Below, in pieces: positions 54,688-64,000 of a DNA stretch of 64,000 bases. The position numbers were made by a program, and so were the translations under genes. The notes beneath the pieces are model-generated. The model was not told the DNA's origin and searched no databases. It saw only the letters and a program-made list of their open reading frames with translations. Source of the DNA: Uranotaenia lowii (lineage: Eukaryota; Arthropoda; Insecta; Diptera; Culicidae); contig NC_073693.1 in NCBI RefSeq assembly GCF_029784155.1, forward strand, positions 332,262,592 through 332,326,591, written 5' to 3'. Every line of letters begins with the position of its first letter. Positions within the stretch are counted from its first letter, which is position 1.

Positions 54688-56293
54688 GGCCCTTATTCTG
54701 CGCCGCGCGTGACGTGATGATTGTCACCTCACTTCGGAGTCACCGTGAGATTTGTCACCTTATTCCCGAAGTCGATGTGGGTAAAGTGACAGAGGTTCAT
54801 TCAAGGTGAGTGACCGAATGAACACATCTGTCAAAATGGTCGAATTTGTTCAGTGCTGTTTTGGTTTTGTTACACTTCGGATTTTTAAAAATTAATTTAA
54901 AAATTATTAGTTTGAATTTCGGCCAGAGAAGGGCGGCAATAGGATTTTATAGTGCCAGCAAGCTGCTCAGGACAACAAAACGGTCAAGTTTTACGTCCTA
55001 GGATACAATTTCGGCAATCACAACTGAGCCTAACAAGCACCAAACTGGATGGAACAAGCACCGCTGGTCCCGAGTTGTATGAAAAAACAACGAAGGCGGA
55101 AGTCATCGGCAATATCCTGCCAACCGATGACCAGGAGGATTTAAATTCAGAACCTTTTTACCAAATTCAGCAGCTTTTTTGGGTGAGTAATATGCGGAAG
55201 CGACAGAGGAAGAACAAATAATCAAAATATCATTTTATACTAACGCTGCTGGGAGGAACCTATCATCTAAATTCCAGTTCCTGAAAATTGAAAATTTGAA
55301 AAATCTGCTGGAGAAAAAACAGATTTGGGCATCGAGCCGTGGATTGAGGTTTCCAGGTCAGGGACTTTTGTGCTAGCCAAAAGGACAGGAGTTTGTTGGA
55401 ATTTGAAGGACGATTCCCGATAATTATACGGATATGCTAAAGGTGATAAGATGCGGCAATCTCTTTTAGTCATGGAGGAAAGAAGAGTCGTTTTCAGAGC
55501 AAATTACATTTTTAAAATAATTATCTATGGGTATCTTCAATGTTAAAAATAATATTCAAATATATTCGAAATCATGTTAATTCCAATACCAAACTTTAAT
55601 AAAATAAGAAGTTTTATTTTTTAAATTTTAATCTGTTAAGCATCTAGTCTTAGCATTCAAGATTATTGCCCAAACATTTAATACTAAATATGGAAATAGT
55701 TCGGTTTGGTCCGGTTGGGCGGAAAGCCAGATTTTTGCACGAATCTATTTTAATAATTATTCACCTTTATAATTTTGGTTAAAAAGTGGAAAAAAAAATT
55801 AAAAGTATTTTGATTTTCTAAGTTTTTGTCATTTCATCTTTTTAACGTTTCGCAAATCAAATTTCAATTTAAACTGAATTTTGGATTTCATTAGATCATA
55901 CTTTCCATTCAGTATTTTAATTCAAATTACATATTTCAGATAGCAATGAAAAATATTCAATATATTTAAAAATTATTTTGCTAATAAATTTGTTTTATTT
56001 TGTTTCCAAAACCAACATTCATCAGTATAATTAACTATTTAGAGCCTAACATTCTGATTTAAATAAATTTTCGATTCAATTCCTATCTCGTCACCACCTC
56101 AAAAGGTACCGACAATTCTCACCTAAAATCGTCACCTGAATGCGACGATTCTCACCCACGGTGACTATAAGAATAGGGTAAGAACTCACAAAGTTCATCC
56201 GAAGTGACGTTCCTCGCCTAAACCGACTGCTGGAATAGAGTGACTTGGGTGACTCTACTATCGTCACGTCACTCGAGGCGCAGAATAAGGGCC
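54688..56293. mobile_element. 1.6 kb inverted-repeat element with GGCCCTTATTCTGCGCC ends
   Basis: The left end GGCCCTTATTCTGCGCC (54688-54704) is repeated exactly, inverted, as GGCGCAGAATAAGGGCC at 56277-56293, and similarity continues inward (GTGACGTGA). Subterminal zones on both sides are rich in TCACC/GGTGA words. ATT just outside each end could be a 3-bp duplication. The centre (54920-55480) is less A+T-rich than the arms and has an 89-codon frame. No transposase is recognised. Confidence 0.8.
54952..55221 (+). CDS. 89-codon open frame in the cargo-like centre of the element
   Basis: The frame starts at a weak-context ATG (frame MPASCSGQQNGQVLRPRIQF...) and is rich in Gln, Ser, Thr and Asn, with an acidic NILPTDDQEDLNSEP segment. 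A good donor-like GGTGAGTAAT lies at about 55179-55188, so the frame could be an exon ending near QQLFW. I do not recognise the protein. It may be a captured piece of a host gene or a decayed transposase region. Coding is uncertain because the frame is short and isolated. Confidence 0.25.
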   Translation: MPASCSGQQNGQVLRPRIQFRQSQLSLTSTKLDGTSTAGPELYEKTTKAEVIGNILPTDDQEDLNSEPFYQIQQLFWVSNMRKRQRKNK

Positions 56294-57444
56294 ATTATGC
56301 ATTCCAGAAATTTTCCAGCTCGTTTTCGGGCCTGGCTTTCTTTTGGAAAACTGTGCATTTAATTTCAAATTTTCAAATAAAAAAAAACCGGGCAATATCC
56401 GGACAAATTTTAGCAAAACTTATTCATTAATCAAACAAATTCAAGAAAAGATATGAGAAAATCACTTGAACCTGATAACGTCGAAGTACGTCGATTTCTG
56501 TTGAATGTTTAAAAAAAAAATCTTAATAATTTTGATGAAAATAATTATGAAAATTAGTTTTCGGATAAAAAATTAAACCTTTTCATTACTCAATTTTATT
56601 GTTGTGGCAAATTTAGAAATTTTTGTGAATACAACCGGATAAAACAGAGCAGTTTTTAATAAAATCTTAGTATCCGGGCATCTGGGCTGATACGGATTCA
56701 CCTCGATATTTTTTTTATATATATATTTAGGCACCCCGCATAAAACCGGGAAATCTGGAATCCTTTTACTAAGAACTATAGATGTAAATAAAAAAAATAT
56801 ATAATAGATTGAGAAAAAATTTAAATTTAAAAAAATAGTTAAATTTAAAAGCAATATCATTGCCATCAAGGTAAAGGTATAATTGGACACTTGTGTAAAA
56901 ACAAACATTCGAATAGATTAACCTAGCTTTATTTTAATAAAGCCGAATGTCAGTTTGATCAACTGAGATTTTTTATTATATTATTAGGAGGTGCTTAAAC
57001 TGATCCATTGAAATCAGTTTTTGCGCCTAGCGAAGTATTGCATGACAACTTTTCATGCAATGCTTCGCGATGCACAAGAAGTGATGTCAATTGAATTTAT
57101 TGTTTTGCAATGCCAATAGCCAATCTCTGTTTAACAGCTAAAAACTTTTTTGCATAACAAGATACGAAGTTACGGCTTTAGGCAAAGTTATTTACGGAAA
57201 AGAGAATTTATAAATTGGCACAAAAACTATTACCAGGCTCGGTTCCACACAAGAAATAAAAATGATGCTAATTTTTCAATACAAAATATGATTTTTCCCA
57301 TACAATCCTTAAAGTTCAAATTTACTCATGTAAACGTTACTTTAAAATTCTGCAAAAACTTGGATGAGGTTTGAGAAATTCGAAAATGACCTTAAATCGA
57401 CTCAGTCCATTGGAAAATGTACACTTTTTTACTTTGTTTTTATT
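56294..57444. other. A+T-rich DNA with a strong short hairpin at 57030-57068
   Basis: GCGAAGTATTGCATG (57030-57044) pairs with CATGCAATGCTTCGC (57054-57068) around a 9-base loop. All 15 positions pair if one G-U is allowed in RNA. No other feature was found. Fragments like AGGCACCCCGCATAAAACCG near 56730 may be degraded element DNA. Confidence 0.5.
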
Positions 57445-57808
57445 TTTTTCGTATTTATGTTTGACCCACCAGTGGCTGATAGGTCTTTTGACCCGAGTCG
57501 GTACGGGTAGTCTAGATCGCACATTAAAATACTGTTCATGCTCAATTCATCAACAATAAATTTCAGCACAATCGAGGAGTCCATTACCACTGGCTTGGGA
57601 CAGGTTTGAATCATCATACTCCCTTCCAACTGTTCGAAACAAATAAGAATCCTGAAAAGTTACCTAAGTAAGGTTACTCATGATTCCGAATTTGCCGAGA
57701 TATTTCGGCTGGCTTGAACCCACAATCCATTGTATATCTGTTTTCCGTTCGTTTGATGTCCTGTCCTACCCACCATTAATATCGGATAGTAGAGTTAAGC
57801 TATTTCAA
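57445..57808 (-). mobile_element. CATA-tailed SINE, copy 2 (minus orientation, tail eroded)
   Basis: The head AATAGCTTAACTCTA is at about 57807-57793, box B GTGGGTTCAAGCC at about 57725-57713, and the 3' part GACCTATCAGCCACTGGTGG at about 57487-57468. The (CATA)n tail is reduced to ACATAAATACG. It is the most diverged of the three copies in the 3' half. Confidence 0.75.
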
Positions 57809-57838
57809 ATTTATAATCAATGAAAATTACAATTTGGT

Positions 57839-58051
57839 TTATATTTTTAACATCTTACCTTGCAACTGCACTATCCTTCTTCCGTCATCGTACTTACCCA
57901 ACAAAATATTGACCAAACATAAAGGATCGAGCTCACATTTTTTTTTACAGCAACAGCACATCAGCCGCTGCCTTCTATCACATTCCCAAACCAAGTTAAA
58001 TGGAGATCTGATGGAACAACTCTTCAGCAGTCTACCCGGAATTTCTTTCAC
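57839..58051 (-). CDS. Unrecognised 70-codon minus-strand frame just upstream of SINE copy 2
   Basis: The frame has a protein-like middle (SIRSPFNLVWECDRRQRLMC) followed by CCCCKKKCEL, and could end at a donor-like GTAAGATG (57869 downwards). It abuts the head of the minus-oriented SINE. It may be a fossil exon or LINE fragment; I have no family to suggest and the evidence is weak. Confidence 0.15.
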   Translation of the reverse strand: MKEIPGRLLKSCSIRSPFNLVWECDRRQRLMCCCCKKKCELDPLCLVNILLGKYDDGRRIVQLQGKMLKI

Positions 58052-58352
58052 TCAATTATTTGCAATCGATTACATTCTCTCATGACCATAAATTTCACCG
58101 TATTTGATTGAAAGAATCTTAAAAACAAATCAAATTTTCATTTCAATTTTTGGAAAAAAAATTAAAGCCGAAAAAACACGTCTTGACAATTCAGAAAACG
58201 CCTACTCTTCTTGTAAATGTATACTTTTTTTCTTTGCTCCATGAAATGTTAAAGATAAATGTTATGGTTTTCTACGTTTCTAAAGCATCACCAGACAATA
58301 ATCTTTATTTACTATAAATATATTTCCTCAAGTTCTGACGATTTATTTTTTT

Positions 58353-58912
58353 TTTTTTTTGGCGACATCCCGAATCGATTTCAATCAGTATTTTCTGTTG
58401 AAAACGAGTTTGTATTTGATAAGCTATGTAACAGAAAAACATGCAATCTTTTGCTTTGTGGTGTGGATCTACGAAGAACTACTGAAGCCTTATTTTGGCT
58501 TGAAGATAAGTATCCTTTCATTTCTTACTTTTTATTCAAAAATGTATTTTTTCATGTGTTTCATTTACAATAAAATAGCTTAACTCTATTATTGGGGATT
58601 AGTGGGGGGTAGGACAGGGCATCAAACGAACGGAAAACTGATATACAATGGATTGTGGGTTCAAGCCAGCCGGAGTATCTCGGCAAATTAGGAATTATGA
58701 GTAGCTTACTGAGGTACTTTTTTATGATTCCTTATTTGTTTCGAACAGTTGGAAGGGAGTGAGATGAATCAAACCTGTCCCAAGCCAGTGGTAAATATTG
58801 TTGATGAGTTAAGCATTACCAATATTTAATGTGCGATCGAGACTTCCCGTACCGACTCGGGTCGAAAGACCTATCAGCCACTGGTGGGTCAAACGTACAT
58901 ACATACATACAT
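58353..58912 (+). mobile_element. Chimeric retrocopy: 210 bp of other sequence joined to CATA-tailed SINE copy 3
   Basis: AAGTTCTGACGATTTATTTT plus a T-run occurs at 58330 and again at 58913, a target duplication of at least 20 bp. What lies between is about 210 bp not found in the other SINE copies (58361-58567) followed by a complete SINE (58568-58912) ending in (CATA)n. In one frame the 5' part reads SVFSVENEFVFDKLCNRKTC and then ...RRTTEALFWLED. One insertion event therefore seems to have carried an upstream flanking sequence together with the SINE. The alternative is two separate insertions into the same T-rich site. Confidence 0.6.
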
Positions 58913-58944
58913 AAGTTCTGACGATTTATTTTTTTTTAATTTGT

Positions 58945-59335
58945 GGAGAATCGTAGACTACGATTCGTAGGCCACCAAACTCAAAATGACCAAATGACAT
59001 GAAAAGTTTATGAGTTGAACTGATACCTGATAATTTCATAATTCATTTAGTTATATTAAAGAAATTCCACGTGAGGAAATAAAAGAAAGAGTTGTGTATA
59101 TGGAATTGTTTTAAAAACATTGCTTTTGCGGCTTGTCCGGTCAGTTCGCAAACTGTAACGTTGATATAAAATCGCGAATGCCATAACAATGGTAAATCGA
59201 AACAAAAAAAAACCTTGCTCGCGAAAGTTTTGGCAAAATTTCTTATATCTGTAGGATTTATGTTCGTCTCTATCGCATTCAATAAAATTGATAAAATATT
59301 TTTCATAACTCTTCATTTGGCATTCTGGTATGTAC
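58945..59335 (-). mobile_element. Right part of a second copy of the GTGGGCC element, minus orientation
   Basis: Reverse-complemented, it aligns with 22740-23005: ATGCCAAATGAAGAGTTATG, then ATAAGAAATTTTGCCAAAAC, then AATGAATTATGAAAT and a CAACTCATAA block. The terminal GTGGCCTACGA... motif lies at 58960-58975. A tail-only SINE sits inside at 59145-59216. The matching left part of the element is 3 kb away at 62290-62475. Confidence 0.65.
59145..59216 (+). mobile_element. Tail-only copy of the 48.8 kb SINE family
   Basis: CAGTTCGCAAACTGTAACGT, then TTGATATAAAATCGCGAATG, then CCATAACAATGGTAAATCG and an A-run match the 3' half of the SINEs at 48791 and 49091. The tRNA-like head is absent, as in 5'-truncated retrotransposition. 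Confidence 0.7.
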
Positions 59336-60275
59336 CTATTTATTTTACATTTTTTATTATTTTCAATAGATTAATAATAAATTAATAGGCACATAAATAT
59401 AATTTAGCATAATATAATAAAGCATTCAATACGTTAAACTAGCCTTTAAGAGTGATTTTAGCGAACTTCTAGATCAAAAACAAAATTCACAAAAAAATGG
59501 TTTACAATATTTACTCCATCTGCAAAATTATATCATTTTGGAATCTTTTTTTTAGCTACTTCGTTATCAAGTTTGTAAACTAGGGTGTGGCAATGGATGT
59601 ATGGGAAAAATTTCATTTTCGAATTTTGAAAACGACTTTGGATTGGATTGGCCACTCATTTCGATGCCTTTTTGGAGGTCCTTAGTCCTTGCGATAAAAT
59701 TGAAAATTGAACCTCCTCCATTATCAACATTTCCACGTTTAGCGGTCTACATACAGGTCGAAAAGAACAGCGCGCAATGGTCGATTGCAAGATTGGTCGC
59801 ACACACGCAGCATCAACAAAGCAATCAACGCAGCTCACACAAAATTTTTGGTCGCACCAACTGACCGCACGGGAGAAGGCCCAAAACCCGAATGAAACCG
59901 GGAAGGCCTAACCGTTACCATTTTTTAACTTCGGATCTAGTGCTCGGGTGTCTCGGGTGTCTTTGCTGTGTTTTGTATTTGCGCTTTATTAGTACATGTT
60001 GGTACCAGTATCAAGACCAACACACAACCAATCTAAAATGTTCTTTACAAGAGATGTCCGTTAAAGAAGCCGTTTTCGTGACGCGAGATCAGTTCGGGAA
60101 TTTTAATTTGCACCCGGATAGTATTGCCGTAAGAAGTTATTTTACGCTTATTGATAACATGTTCTTCCGATTAATCCGTATCCGTAAGAGCTTAAACCCA
60201 TGAAAGTATTGTTTAAAACACCCAAAACCGTAAAGATACTGCGTCAGGTAGAAGTTGACCTCTACATTCTTCCGC
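59336..60275. other. Insert DNA of unknown origin inside the split element
   Basis: GGATGTATGGGAAAAATT at about 59595 also occurs at about 49056, so at least part is repetitive. A less A+T-rich patch (59650-60150) has overlapping frames (87 and 103 codons plus, 60 minus) with no domain. The origin is not recognised. Confidence 0.35.
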
Positions 60276-62203
60276 CGGGCTAGAAGCGACCATGCGGTAA
60301 AAAAGTAGGGCAAAATAGTTACTTTGAAGTGAAATTAGGGTAAAATTAGTGACCAGATCAAGACGAAACCTAACTAAAAAATTACATTAAAAACTAAAAC
60401 AAAACACTTTAAAGATAATTCTGTTAATTGAAAATTTATTTTGGAAGGATCTTGGCCTCACTTGTAGAAAAGCAAAAGAGGAACATTTTAAATGAGCTTA
60501 GATAGTTTAAGAATAGCGACCGTAGAATACTAAAGTTCTAAAGAAACAATGGGAGGGAACCAAAAGATCGTACTGTAAAGACTAGGACAACAAAGCCTGA
60601 CAAGAACTTCGAGTTTATCCATTTTCTTTGAAAAAAACCCACAAATTTTGAAAATTTATTCTATAATGTATACACCATCAGAATTTTTACAAAGACACTA
60701 AAACAATTGAAAATGTCTAAAATTATATTGAAAATAGTAAACAATTCGAAATAAATTTACAGAAACCAAAATTTTCAACAAAATTGTTATAAGTGAGAGA
60801 TCTACAAATGCAAATAAAAAACCAGCACATGGTTAACGAAAAGATTAAAGAATTCACTCCAAATTGAGCTAAAATTTACATTTATAGAAATCTCATTTCA
60901 TGAAAGAGCCTTGAAATTAAAAATTGGGAGGTCCTCATGAAATAGTGACAAAACAATGATAGAGGTTTGGAAGAAGATAAAGGACAAAATGTTGACAGAA
61001 AATTGACAATGACTTAGCGAAAAAACTGACTTAAGATGATAACAACACAAAAAAGGCTAAATAACTTTTCGAGACTAATCTTCAAGGTAGAACATAATTT
61101 TTAAAATTTAAAATTAACTCAAAGAGAATTTACTTACAAAAATGGAACATTTCCTAAGAGATTCACTGCAGCCTTTATTGCATGATTCACATATCAATCA
61201 TTAGAAAGATTAACTAGAAAAAAAAGATGTTCAAAAAGGAAGGAATTTTAAAAAAATATTCATAAATGATTTTACACGATAATTTCTTTAAAAAATTAAC
61301 AGATCCAAGAAACACCTCAGAAATATAGTATCCATCCAAGAAACGCCTATTGGAATATTGTAGAAACCTCTAAAAAGGTACAAAAATTACTGTAAGTTAT
61401 CGAAAACTCGATCGAAGGGTTTGAAATCAATGTATATTTACCAATCTTTCAAATGATTCGAAAATGTCTAGAAATAAAGGATATTAGAAACGAAATATCT
61501 GATATTTTCGATTCAATTGAGTCACTTTTCACAAGTTTACCTTCCATTTAACACAACCAAGAGCAGAGCATTCAGCATGGAATGTTTCCTGCCATGTGAT
61601 TTAATGCACTGTACAGGTTTTGGTTGTTTTTATTTTAATTTAGTTGAGAATTATTTTTAACAATTCAAGCTTTAAAAGTCATACCACTTCAAATCTTGGT
61701 TAAACATGTTGTAATAGTGTCACTTTAGGAAATATTTTTTCTTGACACGAATGCCAAAACGCTGGTAAAGTAAATAAACAAAAAACTAAACATTTTTAAG
61801 GCGAAAAAATATTTTTGGTTAAATTCCAATTGTCATCCATATAATGTTTAAGTGTAAGCGATATATCAAAGCAAAACAAAACAATAATCTTCCTTACTGA
61901 ATCTGAGCCATTCTCTCAATTTAGGTCGTGTGAATTCCCACAGGACTCGAAAGGAAAGAAAAGGAACCCGTCAAATAAATAATAAACGAATAACCTTATA
62001 ATAATCTAATGAATACGTACCACTTGTCGTGAAACAATATAATGTGTTGAATAATGAGTAGAAAAAGTTTAAAAAAATAAACTCAGTTGTAAGGAAATGT
62101 AAAATAGTGACTTTAGGGACCAAATTTCAAAAAAAGTTACTTCTGAGTGACCAGCCTGAAAAAAGTGACAAAGTTACTAAAAAGTGACCAACTTCTAGCC
62201 CTG
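60276..62203. mobile_element. 1.9 kb element with GGGCTAGAAG inverted ends
   Basis: GGGCTAGAAG at 60277-60286 is matched by CTTCTAGCCC at 62193-62202. Subterminal AGTGACC/GTGAC words cluster at both ends, a pattern of hAT-like ends. A related right end, ACTAAAAAGTGAC...AGCCCTG, finishes at 63134. The interior is A-rich without a transposase frame. The left end is imperfect and no 8-bp duplication was confirmed. Confidence 0.5.
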
Positions 62204-62289
62204 TATGCAAAGTGTTAAATGTTCAAAAGCGGTTTGGCTAGTGAAAACAAAAAATACACGAAATGGCGGTAAAATCCGAAAACTTCTAC

Positions 62290-62475
62290 TTTTTTTAGCT
62301 TGATAAATAAAAGAAGCATATGATGCGTATTTAAGTCAACAACATATAGAAATATATGCTCACGCAAAGCGACGACGATGACAGTTTGTTCGAGATTTTT
62401 ATCTCAACACACATCTGAGATATTAAAAGTGGCCCACGTTTCCCCATGGCCCACGATACCCCCCTCTTCCCTACT
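62290..62475 (-). mobile_element. Left part of the split GTGGGCC element copy
   Basis: Reverse-complemented, it is nearly identical to 22298-22480, including GGGGTATCGTGGGCCATGGG, the GTCATCGTCGTCGCTTTGCG block and ATATGTTGTTGACTTAAATA. With 58945-59335 it makes one element whose middle has been replaced by about 2.95 kb. Confidence 0.75.
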
Positions 62476-62479
62476 TTTT

Positions 62480-63134
62480 CTTATTTTATTGTTTAATGCC
62501 TTGAAGCTAAAACGTACAAAAATGAAAAAAAAGCTTTTAAAATATCTTGCTGTTAATTTTTGAGTGTTCGACTGATTGGCATGATTTTTAACCATCCGGC
62601 ATATTATATACAATTCTTATGTAGAACAATCAACGTCAATAAATGATTGTTACCTCAGTTTACTAAAATACCAGTAGAAGATTATGGTTTCGTTAATAAT
62701 AGTTGTTTTTGATAACTTTTTGTAATAAGGAACTAAAATTGAACTGACTCGAACATTTTCATGGAATATTTTGAACTTATTCTTAAGTTTGCAAATTGTA
62801 TTTGGGAAAATCCAGCATTTTCTCGAACTTCAAAAGTTTATTTTATGGAAAAATTACTCGAAAACTCAACTTTCTTAGTACCAATCTTAAAGAACAAGAA
62901 TAATTCTAGAATAACATGCTTACCAAGCGGATAATTTCCATCAGATTCTTCGAGTTATAATCAAAATATGTAAGTTTCCTTGTAAATCAAAAGATTTTTC
63001 GTGATTGTGACGTCGCAGTATGTACCAATACTAGAGCAGGCCTGCCTTGACACTACCTTCTTTAAATGTTCCTTGCCTCATGTCGATATCACTAAAGTGT
63101 CAAGTCACTAAAAAGTGACTCGCTACCAGCCCTG
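62480..63134. other. A+T-rich DNA ending in a second AGCCCTG element end
   Basis: No gene is seen. The terminus CACTAAAAAGTGACTCGCTA followed by CCAGCCCTG (63106-63134) resembles the right end at 62203. No left partner was identified. Confidence 0.4.
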
Positions 63135-63139
63135 CAGTT

Positions 63140-63366
63140 CGGCATTATCCAGGCCAATTAGTCGATGACTTTCGATGCACTCTCACAATAGCATTTGACA
63201 TGAGCACCAAAACTTAAGCGGTTGGCGACCATTACTCCAAGGTACTTCAGCTGCCATTTCGAAGATGTAGTGTGTTCTGGTTCTCCAACAGTAATCTCCA
63301 TGTGCGGCACAGCTCTTTTGTTGGTCACGGGCAGAACTTCGGTTTTATGGTGGGCGACCCATGTGA
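63140..63366 (-). pseudogene. R1-like LINE fragment (reverse transcriptase, C-terminal side)
   Basis: On the minus strand the translation reads VAHHKTEVLPVTNKRAVPHM, then EITVGEPEH, then QLKYLGVMVANRLSFGAHVK and YCESASKVID, followed by TAA. AHHKTEV and LKYLGVM(V/I)D-type motifs lie after the catalytic core in R1-clade reverse transcriptases. Both ends are cut: no ORF continuation is seen beyond about 63366, and sequence homology is lost at about 63140. It abuts the AGCCCTG element end at 63134, which may be what truncated it. Confidence 0.7.
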
Positions 63367-64000
63367 TTTTTTATCCGGGAATTCTGTCATTCATCCCTAC
63401 TGCGACCCACGGGAGTACGGGGGAGTGTTCCTCAATGCGTCAATCGGGTTAGACGGAGATCCAGCCGTTCAAAGGAATGGCTGATGATAAATTAAAAATT
63501 CTAATAATCGGAAAAGGGTAATACATATGATGATAAGGCATGAATATTGCCTAAACACCCAGATAGCTAGCTTTCAACCTTTTAGATAGCAACCAGTAGC
63601 AAAAATTTCAAATGGTTCCCAAGAAGAGGGAAACAAGTTATTTGGATAATGAAAACATCATCACAAACAACGTTTGTGTTCCGCACGTTAGACATCGCTA
63701 ACATACGATCAAGCTAATACATTCTTCTAACAGACAAATTAGTTAAACGATGCGCTACGGCATTCTTCTAGAGGCACAGGAACAACTCATCTTCGGCCAG
63801 TTTCTTCCAGCATTTTACGATACATATATCAAACGACAACGACGTCAACAATAACAACTATCGGCAGCTTTATGTTCTTAGTTGGAAGCAGTTCCAGCAT
63901 CGAACTTGTTGTGGTACTAGTGGTACCTTGCTATAATCCATGTTTTTTTTCCATTTAGCCACCGAAGAACCATCGAGATTCCAATAATATACTATAGGTA
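63367..64000. other. Moderately less A+T-rich DNA, nothing recognised
   Basis: Short plus-strand frames at 63222-63484 overlap the R1-like fragment and are shadows. From 63650 to 64000 the sequence is mixed and repeat-free by eye (AACGACAACGACGTCAACAA and similar), possibly unique DNA continuing beyond the window. Confidence 0.35.

Noticed and set aside
63222..63484. Two plus-strand frames of 70-76 codons
   Set aside because: They are antisense shadows of the R1-like LINE fragment and its flank.

Overview
The window looks like intergenic or intronic DNA from an insect nuclear genome, most probably a mosquito (Culicidae). The grounds are the A+T-rich composition (judged by eye), short 66-88 bp introns, a mosquito-type DD37E (ITmD37E) transposon, RTE-like and R1-like non-LTR retrotransposons, tRNA-derived SINEs, and many short inverted-repeat elements with TA or 8-bp target duplications. 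The genus cannot be settled from the sequence alone. I found no complete, confidently functional protein-coding gene, no intact tRNA or rRNA gene and no CRISPR array. Nearly every feature that can be defended is a mobile element or a relic of one.

Layout. 1-8.8 kb: inverted-repeat elements ending in CTGCTCGGGTA, and a spliced but apparently non-coding or decayed unit on the minus strand (5850 to 4507) with three clear introns. 8.79-13.29 kb: the most unusual object, a 4.5 kb unit bounded by Tc1-type terminal inverted repeats and TA duplications. It carries a promoter-like module (CRE, TATA), a leader, an ATG, and about 2.8 kb of an 18-bp minisatellite that keeps all three plus-strand frames open. 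13.3-33 kb: a gene-poor stretch with hAT-like, mariner-like and other inverted-repeat elements and a transposase fragment. Three less A+T-rich islands (about 18.15-18.6, 26.9-27.4 and 33.35-34.65 kb) look like promoter or leader-exon DNA.

35.0-38.7 kb: a three-level nest. A tRNA-related SINE lies beside an RTE-like LINE; that LINE is split by a second LINE, which is itself split by a DD37E Tc1/mariner element whose helix-turn-helix half is still open. 38.7-45.9 kb is mostly empty. 45.9-51.3 kb holds several SINEs, two degenerate CTCA/GAGA-rich low-complexity blocks, and a foldback element with a tRNA-like core whose sister copy contains a small hAT element. 54.69-56.29 kb is an inverted-repeat element with a cargo-like, less A+T-rich centre. 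57.4-62.5 kb has two more copies of the CATA-tailed SINE, one in a chimeric retrocopy, and a copy of the 22.3 kb element broken apart by a 3 kb insertion. The last kilobase contains an R1-like LINE fragment.

The elements do not form a pathway. What links them is insertion history, and in several places removing the inner element rejoins the outer one exactly at a target-site duplication.
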